A stretch of 64,000 nucleotides of DNA from Scleropages formosus (lineage: Eukaryota; Chordata; Actinopteri; Osteoglossiformes; Osteoglossidae): contig NC_041820.1 in assembly GCF_900964775.1 (NCBI RefSeq), positions 16,604,501 through 16,668,500 of the forward strand, in the 5' to 3' direction. This document shows positions 18,738 to 33,600 of this stretch, one piece after another. Each line of letters begins with the position of its first letter. The stretch's first letter is position 1. The notes beneath the pieces were generated by a model, which was given only the letters and a program-made list of their open reading frames with translations, did no database searches and was not told the DNA's origin. The translations under genes and the position numbers were made by a program.

Positions 18738-19679
18738 CCGACACTTGTCTTTGTAAATTTACATACATTTCCATTGATACAATTACATTTCTAGAATCCT
18801 CTTTCCATCACTTTGAATTTGTTGCACTTAATTTTTTAAAACTTTCTCCCCTTAAAAAAATAATCCCTGCACCACAACCTAAGTCGATAAATAATGAAAC
18901 CTCCTTACCCTCAGCCGTCCTCTGCGAAATTCATTGGGCGTCAATTATTTCTTGTCTTTGAATACGCATTTAGAGGAACCAAGTACTTATGTGAGGATGC
19001 TATTCATGGACTCTAAATCTAAACATTTTGTGTGTTTGTGAGTGAGAATTTGCCGGACTGTATAAATGGGTGAACGATTGTATTGTACGTGTCCTTTCTA
19101 ACCGGAACATCCATACAATAGTTTGTTCTTACGTACTGTTTTATCCTGAAAAGACACTCGAGTGCTTTCACAAGGTTACGGATAAAATGTCATTCATTAC
19201 CATCTGAATATCATTGTTAGAATACATTTAGCTAACTGTATTAAACTAGCTAAACAAACTGAATTCCAGCCCTTGCTTGCTATTTTCTCATTTTGATGGC
19301 CCGATTGAACGATTGGATATCTAAATAACTATTAAATCAGCTACATTGACTGAATAAATCAAGTTAATAAAATGTGACTAATCCCATATTTTCCTTCCTT
19401 CCGATTGGAGCGTCTGAAGTGACTGCTATTGTTAGCTATTAAGATAGTGTTAGTTTTTCTCAGGTTTTATTATTAAGGAGCGGTGGCGTTGCAGTTGGCG
19501 ATACTGACTTGACGCTTAAAGTTAGTCTGAATTCTATTCTGCCCACTGCTCCTTTTCCTTTGAGAGAAGCCTGAACGATGCTGAATTTCTCTAGCGTAAC
19601 TACCAAGCGGATTAAACTGGTAAACGGCTGCGAATCGCTTTGAATCAAGGCATCAGCTACATGGAAACAGACTTTATTT

Positions 19680-19875
19680 AAGGTGGCTGGAAAGCACAGC
19701 GGTCAGTGCCATCAACCTTGCAATCAAAGGATGCAAATTGGAGTCCCTGCTCTTGCTGTCATACTTAAAATCAAGGTACTTACACTGAACTTACCCATTA
19801 AATTTACCCCGCTGACTGTATGAATGGGTAAATAATATTAAGAAGCTTAGTATACCAACCTAAGAAGTGTTATAA
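19680..19875 (+). repeat. SINE family B, diverged
   Basis: Contains GGTGGCTGGAAAGCACAGCG, TCAAGGTACTTACACTGAA and GTATGAATGGGTAAATAAT in the family order. Confidence 0.65.
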
Positions 19876-19982
19876 TAGTAACACCTAGAAGGTTCTGGTG
19901 TTTTATACATCAAATACATAAAAGACCATTGTCCAAATAGATATTAGACAATATCTATTTTTGCTTGTGCAACAGATTTAAT

Positions 19983-20023
19983 AACAACAACAACAACAAC
20001 AACAATAATAATTATTATTATTA
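19983..20023 (+). repeat. (AAC)n/(AAT)n microsatellite
   Basis: Eight or so AAC units change into AAT and then ATT units, giving partial self-complementarity. Confidence 0.85.
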
Positions 20024-20215
20024 CAACGGCTAGCAATGTTATGAGCCGTTCCAGAAACAGGTTGAAGAAGAGGCTAGTGGAGGCACAGCCGATGAATTAT
20101 GGAAGGTTATTATTATTCAAATTAGAAAGAGAAGAAACTAAAGATGTGAATGTCTGTTAGGTCTGGAAAAAGGAAAGTAAACAGGTGTTTCATGTCAAAA
20201 CCGGACGTTTCGAAC

Positions 20216-20278
20216 TTGCGCAGCGCGTTTTACGTCATTTCCCGTATTGTGACGTGTTTCCGCTTATTCTGAACGAAA
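20216..20278 (+). promoter_or_regulatory. psmc1 promoter with NRF1-like and CRE/ATF-like motifs
   Basis: Just before the start codon lie CTTGCGCAGCGCG (20215-20227, close to the NRF1 GCGCA-GCGC form), TTACGTCATTTCCCG (CRE/ATF-like TACGTCA at 20231) and a second half-site TGACGTG at 20250. Such a compact TATA-less set fits a housekeeping proteasome gene. Function is inferred from motif form only. Confidence 0.45.
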
Positions 20279-23587
<3,309 letters not shown>

Positions 23588-23719
23588 CTCCAGCACCTCT
23601 TTTGCTTTGCCACTTCCCCATCTGCACTTCAATGCAGTAACCCTTGCTTTCTCTAATATTGCTTTTTCTACATGCATGTTGCAGGTGTTGTCGTCATCTT
23701 GTGAAAATCACATACTGAA

Positions 23720-23725
23720 AATAAA
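23720..23725 (+). terminator. psmc1 poly(A) signal AATAAA
   Basis: Lies 133 bases past the stop and is followed by TG/T-rich sequence. Only about 410 bases separate it from the stop codon of the opposing EpCAM-like gene. Confidence 0.75.
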
Positions 23726-24135
23726 ATTCTTATGTTCAGAACAGTCTTTCTGTTGCAAACACTCTTTTTAGCCAAAGAAAATGGAAGCAAGGAATTCAGT
23801 TATTTTGTCTAAGTAATCAACACAAATTTTACTGAGAATGTTTAAAAATAATGCCAAAACAATACCAAGTATTCAGGCGCAATAGAGCAATTGTACATTA
23901 ATGCTACAAGTTTCATAAAATGTAGACATTTTGTATTAAAGAAAAAACCGCTTACAAAAAGGAAGTAAATGGTGCCATCTATTGGTTCACTACTATGTGT
24001 ACAGTCCATTTCACCGTCAGTTACTACAGATAAAAGTAACAAAAAATGTATAACAGAAATTAAGGGTGAAAGTCCATCTACAAGGCACTCAAAGTACCTG
24101 AGAAGCTTATCAGCAGAAATCAAATAATGAATTTG

Positions 24136-26477
24136 TCACATGACAAAGTAAGCCATTGTGTCTCTCTGCGTCATGTGGTAGTCATCTTGCCCTTGACCCT
24201 AAGGACAGAAAAGGGACAGAAACTGACAGTGTAATTACTGTAGCAGGTGATCATTCGTAAACAGTTAAATCCTGAAAATGAAGCAAACTGCCTCAACAGA
24301 CAAGATGTGAATCAAGCAAGGATGCTTTTTGTCACATAAGGCAGCTTAATTCTGCAGTTAAACCTTGCTCAGGTTTACTGTACCTCAATAACTTCAAACT
24401 GTAACCTCTTCTTCTCCTGCTCAGCTCTCCGACGCACCACGACCTGTCAACACAATGAAGGGATGGAAGCTGAGCTGGGCTCTGGTTCCCAGGGTGTCAT
24501 GGTCAGAGCGCAGTTCAGTGAGACTGGTTATGGGCCTTAGGAATGTTGACCTGAGGGATGGTTATCGAGGCGATGGAATGAGACGAGCCATTGGCCATCT
24601 CTGAGTGGCCTTTGGACGGCGAAGCGTAGGAGGACTCACAAAAACAGCGATGCCGGTGAGGATGGCCAGGGCGATGACGATGATGATGGCAGCAAAGCCT
24701 GGTGAGATGGTCTTCATGTTCATTCGTGGTGGCTCACTGTCAAAGAACAGCACCTTGATGGAGTCACGCTCCACCTCCAGACTCCGTCCGTCCAACTCGA
24801 GGCCGAATTTGCTGTTCTTTAGCTGTCCGACACGCGACATACAGCATTAACGCGATTTGAGGCATCTGACACCACTAGAGCCACTGTTTGCACAAGTAAG
24901 CACCGCGTCAGCTCAATTGCCACGTATCATTTTGGTTGCGAACCAAAATGTTCAGAGCAGCATTATTTGCCCTTGAAGACAGTTATGGGACAAAGTAAGT
25001 CATCTAGGTTTCACATTCGTTGGTGATGGGATCAAAGAGGCCCCCCATAATAAAAGGTGCTGGATAAGAACTCCCCTCACATCTCGCTCAATGTAGTGCG
25101 CCACCGTTGCCACGTCGACCGGGTCTTTGGTGCCGTTCTCTGCGAGGCGGATCGATACCACGTGGGAGCGCTCCTCAATCTGGGAGAAGCGGACAACCGG
25201 GTTGCTGCCTCAAGAAGCGGCCGATCATAAATGCAACACGAAGATGTGGAAAGGGAACGGTCGGCACTTACGTTTATCTCCAGTATCTGTGTGGTGTCCA
25301 GCGTGTATTCCTTCACCAGCTTAAAGACCAGCTGTCTGAAACAAGAAGAACACACCAGAGAACATCCTGACACACCATGTGGATCACTGCAGGACGGGCC
25401 CTCTTTCCGCTCAGAAGAAGTGATCAAGTTCCCAGCACAAGGGACGTGTGTCCGAGCGTGAGCGAAAACCCCGAGGAACCCTACCGTCGTATTGCGTCTT
25501 TAGTTCTGGCCAGAGGGGTGAACTCCGCTTTGAATGTAAATAAAATTTCCACGAGGCTGTGAAACAAACAGAAGTTACATTTGCAATAACAGCATTTACA
25601 GCCAGGAATATTTTAGCAAAGTGTCCATCCTCAGTTGAAAGGAGCCTCGAGGTTTAAAATATCCACACCCCTATTTTATTCATCGATTTTTACCATCAAT
25701 ATTTGTCTTGCTCAAGCTGGATGTTTTTGACAACGAAATATTTTTGGCCACTCACTTCATACCTAGTACCGTACTGGCCGGAAAAGTGGAAGAATTTTAC
25801 CATAACGTACGACGTACAATGCCCCGTTTATACATGGCTCCGCAGGACGGTGCTTCCAAGCGTTCGAATGGATTAAACAGTTTCAATCTTCTGAACTTTA
25901 ATATTTTATTTGGAGATTTTATTATCGCCACAGAGGAAACCCATCAGCTACAGACGCTGCTCCTTCAAACCCAAGAGCACTGCAAAGTCCACAGCGTTAA
26001 TTACGGTTCCAATAACGAGTATTAAATATTTACATTTGCACATTATGGCTCCTGACTCAGTGTTGGGTAGGAGTGGCGTCGCACTCACTGGACTCGCACC
26101 AGACGGTCGCACTTGGGGTCGTCGCCGGTCTTGTCGGTGACCCTCACGCCCGCGCTGTCCACGCACCAGCATAGGTTCGAGTCGTCGTCGCACTGCTTCG
26201 GTTTGAACATGCCGTGCTCGTCGCACTCGGGGTCGTACTCCATGTCCAGCCTCCCGCCGGGAAGGATGCTCCCGGTGCGGCGCTTGTTCAGCATCTCCAG
26301 GTGCATCAGGCGACACTTTGGAGTCACTGCATCGCAGTGCAAGTTGACACGTAATTCATAACTGACACACATAGTGACACAAGGTGTAAACTTTTAAAGC
26401 TTCCATTCCACTTCATGCATGTGCTTTTCTTAGTCTATGAAAAGTGGAAGTGTCTCATAAGGTGGGTTGCTGAGCAG

Positions 26478-26527
<50 letters not shown>

Positions 26528-27213
26528 ACGGTGGAGGCGAGAGGGGGATGTCGTGCTCGGCCCACGCACGCTCGTTGCAGCTCACGGTGAGGTTGTCGTA
26601 GCCGCGGAACACGGCCTCGCACGTGCCGCAGCGGTTCATGTGACACGTGACGTACTCGTTGTGCTTGCAGGAGGCGTCCTCGCACACCTCGTCGAACTCG
26701 CAGTTCTCGCGCGCGGGGAACTCGTCGTTGCACTCGTCGTCTGCAGCGGCGGAACACAGCATTGCCAACTCACAGCTACTCTTCTAACCATTGTCATCTT
26801 CGCGAGTTTCAACGTGGGAGAAAAGTAACAGAGAACTATGAAGAGGAGGTGACACTTTCTGGGCCCTCAAGACAGGAAGATGTGCACATGGACAGCGCTG
26901 AGCTGCTCTTGCAGAAAGCAGCGAGGGCTTGCGATGCAGCTCAGACACTTTCTAAATGTAATCAACATGGATGCGACCGTCTTATTTGAATGCCAACATT
27001 AACTTTGAATTATCCAACCGGTGGCCTCAAGCCCATCCATAAGTTATTCTAATTAATTCCCGCTGGCATTAGTTTCCCTGCACTTGCCCACTGTATTCAG
27101 GAAAACAGCGGACCCAAGTTGGCGGTGTGCCGTGACCTACCTGGTACCGCTGACACGGCGATGGAGCTCTCCAGTATGAGGGTCGAGATCATGCAGAAGG
27201 TCTTGAGCTTCAT
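24136..27213 (-). CDS. EpCAM/TACSTD2-family single-pass cell adhesion protein
   Basis: Nine exons join in phase to 340 aa: 27141-27213, 26570-26740, 26089-26326, 25485-25556, 25272-25335, 25081-25179, 24640-24822, 24384-24443 and 24136-24198. Nine is also the exon count of human EPCAM (314 aa). Order: signal peptide (MKLKTFCMISTLILESSIAV); acidic Cys-rich N domain ending SCNELTPKC; thyroglobulin type-1 domain with the family motif CWCVDSAGVR; a membrane-proximal domain with LVEILFTFKAEF and VATVAHYIERD; one transmembrane helix (AAIIIVIALAILTGIAVFVVV); stop-transfer RRR; a 37-residue tail ending YFVM. EPCAM acts in epithelial adhesion and tight-junction stability, so a similar surface role is inferred. 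The 25179 acceptor was chosen because it keeps phase; a nearby upstream AG would not. The gene sits head-to-tail behind nrde2 and convergent with psmc1. It is either the fish epcam itself or an EPCAM paralogue. Confidence 0.85.
26481..26520 (+). repeat. (AT)n microsatellite
   Basis: Twenty AT units lie in intron 2 of the EpCAM-like gene, about 50 bases past the exon 2 donor. An apparent minus-strand peptide of repeated Tyr-Ile is an artefact of it. Confidence 0.95.
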
Positions 27214-27461
27214 CCTGCAGGATCCTTTCTCCTCGGTGCTCGGCCACAGAGTGACTCAGTGGCTCGCTGGGAGGTCCGTCTCACACCATTACCCTCCATC
27301 TTATTATTCAGACAAGTGTTCCAGAGTTCCTGAACCCCCCACCCCACCCCACCCCAACCCCAACCCCATGTGGGACACATCAAGGGCATCACCATGTTTC
27401 CACCTTTCCAGCTGAGGATGAATGGCTCAGCAACCAACTGGAGAATACAAACTTGGCTCTT

Positions 27462-27467
27462 TTTAAT
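27462..27467 (-). terminator. Probable nrde2 poly(A) signal ATTAAA
   Basis: ATTAAA on the minus strand lies 180 bases past the nrde2 stop and about 250 bases before the EpCAM-like start codon. No AATAAA was found nearer. Confidence 0.45.
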
Positions 27468-27647
27468 TAGTTTCAACATATATACAATCTATATACACTC
27501 ATTAACAGCAATGTGTTTCATATTTCAATCAATCACATTTTCTGCACAGAGGATTTTTTGCAAGGGCATGGCATGATAAATACAGTCTTTGACTGTAGCT
27601 CTGGGTTAGGGGCCCACTGTGCAGAGCCTTGATGGATGGGGGGGGGG

Positions 27648-30600
27648 CTAGTCCTCTAGTAGGATGTCCACCTCCTCCATGGGCAGACGAAGCCGCAGTT
27701 CCTTCTCCTGCATGAGGTCGAGGAACTCCTGCACGTGGTCAGGGAACAGCAGAACGGCATCCATGTAGAGGCCCTGAGCAGACACACAATCACAGTCATC
27801 ATCCTAATCCTCAACTGTTAAAATCAAACAGCATTACTCATTTCAGAACGTCCAACTCACCTTTACCCAAGGGATGTTCTGCAGAGCTCTGTAAAAGATC
27901 CCTCTGCCCCTGTCGACATTCCCCTCCAGAACCTGAAGGAACCACACCGGTGAATCTCAGCGCTGTCGCCAGAGCTCACTAATGTCATGGGTGTTATACA
28001 CAACACAAACACACCAGCGCTGGGTTCACTGCTAAAATATGCTGTGTACAGCAATGATATTAAGAGACCGAGGGACTCAGAGCGAATGATGGGAAGTTTA
28101 CCAGGAAGTGGATGTACATCCTCCAGAGGAGGGGGCAGCGGGACCCGTGCTCGGTGGCCACTGCACTTTCGAACAGCGCTCGAATGCGGTGTTTCAGCCC
28201 AGTCTCCGGTAAAGTGGCCCGAACGTCCCCGTAACGATCACTCCTGTCAAAGGGAAAGCAGTCAGGTCGACTCTGCTGGCCTGTTCACATGGCTGGACGT
28301 CCCATTTACTGGGAACAGCGGAATTCCTGTAGCTGTACCACATCCCCTCCATCTCACCTCTGCACTGTGTCCACCAGCTCCTTCCTTTTCTGCTCAGCGC
28401 TGATGGCGAATAACCGAGGGATGGCACTTGTGGCACGACAAGTGAGGGTGTGCAGGAAGCGGCGGGCGCGGCCAGCGTTGTGGTACCTGTTCTCTGCCGA
28501 CAGGTACAGCTTCCACAGGTGGGAGTTGTTAGGGAAATGGGAGAGGGCAGAGGTGAGGGCATCGCGAAGGCGGCTCAGTGGGCACGCGCTGGCAACATGC
28601 CGTAGCAACGAGGCGCGTGCCACAGAGAGTGCCTCCAGCTCCGAGTTGACCTCGCCAAGTATCTCCTCCTGATGGTCTGTGTGCCTTTCCTCCAGCCGCT
28701 CCATGGCCTGTTGGTATACTTTATCTGCGGCCTCCACACCCACGGTCAAGTACTGGAAGAGGGCGAAGCAGCCAACAAGCCCAGGCCGGCAGTTGGTTTC
28801 TTGGGCCTGCTCAAAGGTCCGCCGGGCCTTCAAGATGGACACAGGGGACACTTGGCCACTGAAGGGGGAGTACGTCCCACCTTCAGCCAGACGCGTGAGG
28901 ATGTGAAGCGTGGGGGAAGCTGTTCCAGCTGTTGGCCCCACCCCCTGCTCCACCTCCAGCTGGGCATAGAGTAGGCAGAGGTCACACAGGGCACGGTCCT
29001 GTAAGCCACGGGATAGTCCCAGTGACAAGGCTGTGTCCAACACCTTCCGGGCCTCCTCCAGGTTCCCCAGCAGCCACTCCAGGTGGCCGAACTCCCTCCA
29101 CAGTGCCAGGTCATTGCGGTTCTCCGCTTCCTTTAACAGCCGCTTGGCCACCTTCTTGCTCCGCTTACCTTGGGATCTCATGTGCCGCTTGTTCCTGCTG
29201 CGGACACACCGCATCACCTGAAGGGACAGGGGTGACGCGCAAGACATGGTCTCACAATTAATACAAGGGGATTCAAGCCAACAACCAGTCCAAGCCGTAG
29301 AATTTAAACTGCAGAAAACACTTGTTAGTTATCTTGGTGGAGAGTGTACATTTCTGCATTTGTTCTCAAATGACTAGGAAAATTTTGCTATAATGGAACA
29401 TTATTCTTAAGCCAAACCAGGACAGTGTTCTAAACCAACCTTGATCTTCTCATACTGTATCCAGTAGAGTGAGAGCTTGGACCTCTCTGAGGCAGACAGC
29501 AGGGGCCAAAGCTGATGGAGAACATTCTGCATAAACTCCTCTCCTTGCTTGCACAAACCCACCATCCTTCTAGGTGCACCCAGGGTGGTCATATGACCCA
29601 CCGGGCTGACCCCAGCCTGCCAGAGGTCAGAGCAGCTCAGAGGTCTGTCTGCATCCAGCTCCTCCACCAGTAGTGCGAGATTGTCCAGTAGGATACTCCA
29701 AGAGGGCCCGCAGGGATAGTCCATGTCACACGGAAGCCCTAGGAAACGCAGGAAGGAGCAGAGCAGCTGGAAGCGGAGCTCAGGCTTTGAGAGAAGAATC
29801 ATAGAGGGTCCCACATCATCAAACAGGACCTGGGGGATGTGAAAAATTCATCAGAACTCTGCCAGTGGAGAGGTCACACAACAGGCAGAAAGAGCGTTTG
29901 CAAGTCAGGAGGATACCTGTTGATCGGGGTCCTCACAGTCCTCCTCGGACTGGCCTTTGGTCTTGTCAGGTCTCCATGGCAGCCAGTGGTTGGCCTCCCG
30001 AGAAGCCTCGACATCAAGCCAGATTCGCCACTTGGGCCAGGTTTTATCCTTCACCTCGGATCCGTCGTCTTGGTCATCATCGTCATCATCATCTGCAAAA
30101 GGGAACATTCCGCCTTTTTTATTCTGTTACATCCCTCTTACGAGTTCAAACATTAGAAAGGTGCATCTGTGATTTGAAAGTTACGTTTAATTTTCAGTCT
30201 GATATTCATACATAGCTTCGCTCTTATTGGCCAAGCTCCTGTTGCGATACTGAAACCCAGAGGAAAAACCCCTAACCTGGCTCACTGGGGATGACCCAGC
30301 CCCCTCTCTCTTGCTGGTGCATCCAGGCCTTCCAGCCCCGTGCGCCCTTCTCGCCAATCCGTGGCTCCCCGCTGTCCCAGAAGGGCTCGAAGAACTCCAC
30401 CTGTATATTTCAGATGCAACTCAGTCTCCACACAATACCAGTGTCTTCTCCTGCAACAGCGGAGCCTCAAATACCACTGAGGAAAGTACAAGCTTAGCTG
30501 CAGCACATTGTGGGAGGAAGCCATCCCACCAGGACCTTCTCATCACCTGTCTCTGGAGGGCGGCTGTGTAGGAAAACTCATCCCCCACCTTGCTCTAAAA

Positions 30601-33600
30601 GTTCGCCTCAGCTTCATGTGCAGATACAAAAAAGGACCAGGACTGACAGTTATCCTTGCTGTAGAGCTCATATGAGTGTTCGTTTCTCTTCAGATGGTGG
30701 GATTGTTCATTCGCTGTCAATCCCCCACCCTAGTTCCATGTATTCTTCTGAAAGATGCGTTTCAGAACAAAAAACCTGCAGACAATTAGCTCTGGAAGGA
30801 ACTAAAAGCACAATGTGTAGAAAAACAGGAAACTGTCGGTCACAGACTTGAGTATGGAGCCTGGAGATAAAGTAGGGATTTAATGAGAAATGTCTCACAT
30901 TGAGTTACAAGGTAATGAATGCAAATTGAGTCTTTGACATGCAAAGAGAAGAGGGAAAAACTCCATTATTGGAGCGGTTATGCACAGCCACACTGTGTCA
31001 ATTAGAGCCAGTGGTTTGGCAGGGAAAAGAACAAAGGGCAAACATGGCATTACAAGTGCCTACGGTGTCACAACAGTCACTGCGATGCTGACAACAAACA
31101 CGGAAGCCACGATGTAACGGCCACGCCTGTCTGTCACACCTTGTCCTTCTCTTTAAACGTGGTCAGCACGGCTTTCATAGAGTAACCAACCTTGCCTTCG
31201 CCAGTTTGGGAAGAAAAGCCATAAAGGCGGCTCGGGGGGGTGTCGAATCCTCGTTAAACCACCCATGCATTTAAACACACTGCCAAGTTTCCACACCACC
31301 CACTGCCCTAAGGTCACTATTTCGCTCATGGAATCGAAAGGCTCAGGGGTAACGATGGGACCCAGGGGACTTTGGACTGCGGAGACATGCAGGTACAGCT
31401 TTAGCTCGTTTTCACCGTGCTGTCTTGTGGCTTTCCTGTGAATCCAGCCAAATGACCAGTGAGCACCAAAGCTGGGATTTGTGGAAAGAGGTGTTTCCAA
31501 TCTGGGGGTCTCTTGAGGGTCATACCTGCTGCTTTGTGTGCATCTCCTTTACGCTGTCAGGCTTGAAGAAGGTGAAGTCAAGCATGGCCTGGAAGAGCGC
31601 GATTGCTTTCTCTGAATGTCCCGCCTGTCTGAGGAAGTGGCACTGTTGTAGGAAGATGACTGCAGGGCAGACGGGAGGGAAATTAAAAGGATCTGTCAAC
31701 ACAGACTCATCTGCTCGAGACACAGGTTCAGTTTAGTTTTCCCACTATGGCCTGGGGATAAACTGACCTGCGAGGTCTGCGCAAACAGGCAGCCTCTCAG
31801 GGAGGGTGGCTGCAGCCAGGCCCTTGGCTGCTCTAGAAGTTTCCATGCTGAAATCTCAGATCCATAACAGAGTCCATTTCTGCAATTAAATTACCTGCAG
31901 AGATAATGCTGTACTCCGAAATGAAATCTTAACAAACCGTATCTTCAGAGGACAGATGATGGCCGTGCATCGTAATTATTTTAATGTTCTGACAGAGGCT
32001 CTTACATTAAAAATGAGCTTTAATTTCCTGTCCCACTCATAAAGAGCACGACTCGGACTGCGTGAACAACAATCCGAACACTAGGTGGCGCTTGTATCCA
32101 TTCTTAAACGCCACGAAGCAAATAAATGGACTCTGGGATGGTTCCAGTTCGACCCTGGGGCCACTCTGATATTCAAAGCATGAGATGTTGGTACTGCAAT
32201 GGTACTGCAGTAATACTGCAATGGTACTCCCAGCCAGCAGTACCAAATCCATCCTGGAAAAAAAACACATATTTCCACAACGCAACCGATAAATGACACC
32301 AGATTCAAGAACCTCAAAATTAAAGCAAACCCCAAGAAGCTTAAACCTTTTTCCAAACTGTCCACATGAATTTCCCACAGAAAGGTGACATTAAATTGAC
32401 ACTGCTCCTGGTGACAGGGATGTCCGGCAGGACAGGCGCACGATGAGGAGAGCCGTCAATCCGCCCCTGAACCAAATACACTCAGCAGGGCAGATGACAC
32501 TGCCGGTGAAGGAATATCTCCTGATCCTGATGTTTAGCCTGCTGGTAGACACACACTGTGCAGCACAATAACTGTGTGCGTTATGATGCAATATCCTGAC
32601 TGCTGCTATAAATGCTCCTTGTTACACTTTACCATCTCCATTTTCACTCATTTACATTACATTCATTCATTTAGCTGATGTTCCTCTCAAAAGCAACTTA
32701 CAACGTTAATCTATTTACAAGTATTTAAAGTTAGCTGTGTAACTTTACAAGAGCAATTCAGGGTAAGTACCGTGTCACCGTGCCACCCACTACACCTCAC
32801 TACCAGCTACCCCATACTCTTTCTACCACTGTAGGCAGCACACATTCCATCAACCCAACTAGCCTTTAATAGGTTTCTGTGTACCGTTAGAATAAATGTA
32901 CAACTAAATGCATTCTCTACAAGCAGGTTTACAATGTTGATGAGTCTCAACACTGCCTCCTAGTGGCCACACAGGGTTAGAAGGGCACAACACACTTACC
33001 CAGCATGGCTTCCTCGGTGCCAGGCAGGGCAGGATGGGACACCAAGGCACCGTCCTGCACGGACGCCAACGTGCTTAGGCACTTGCCATAGACGCCATTG
33101 ACCTTGGAGACAGTGAGCGTGCTGAACTGGCCTTGGATGAAGAGCAGATAGGCCCTCCAGAGCTCTGCGTTGTTGGGGTGCAGGAAGACCAACTGCCTCC
33201 ACTCGCGAAGCAGTGCAGCTGGATCCCACAGCTCCCGACCCAGGTCCAATCGTGCCAGCTTCAGTTCCACACTGCCCGGGTTGCTTTCCAGCGCCCTCTC
33301 CAGGATGGCCATCTTTTTTTCCAGTGTCATCTTCAGGGACTTTTTACATCTATCTACATCACCCTCAGAACCTGAGAAGGGGCTTGGACCAGCAGTCAGC
33401 TCATCCTGGACAAGGGAAGAGGAAAACATGGAGACAAAAAGATGAGACTCCACTGCACCTACTACCCACGGTCACACTGCAGCAGTGCTGAGTAAACAGG
33501 AAAATGAAGGGCTACCTGGAAATGCACAAACTCCAACCACGTGGGTATGTCAGATGGATTCTCACGCAACCTGCGGTTGAAGTCTTCCACTCTTGCAGCC

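Larger units (their letters stand above)
15304..20200. other. Repeat-rich intergenic region kcnk13-psmc1
   Basis: No gene is supported in this 4.9-kb stretch. It holds SINE copies (listed separately), two short perfect hairpins (16345-16370 and 19935-19960), a trinucleotide repeat (19983-20023) and AT-rich sequence. The segment 17930-18340 is less AT-rich and could hold regulatory DNA, but nothing recognisable is present. Confidence 0.6.

Noticed and set aside
26479-26768. Extension of EpCAM-like exon 2 through repeated Tyr-Ile codons
   Set aside because: The extension is the AT microsatellite. A donor at 26569 keeps phase and gives the conserved CNEL-TPKC junction.
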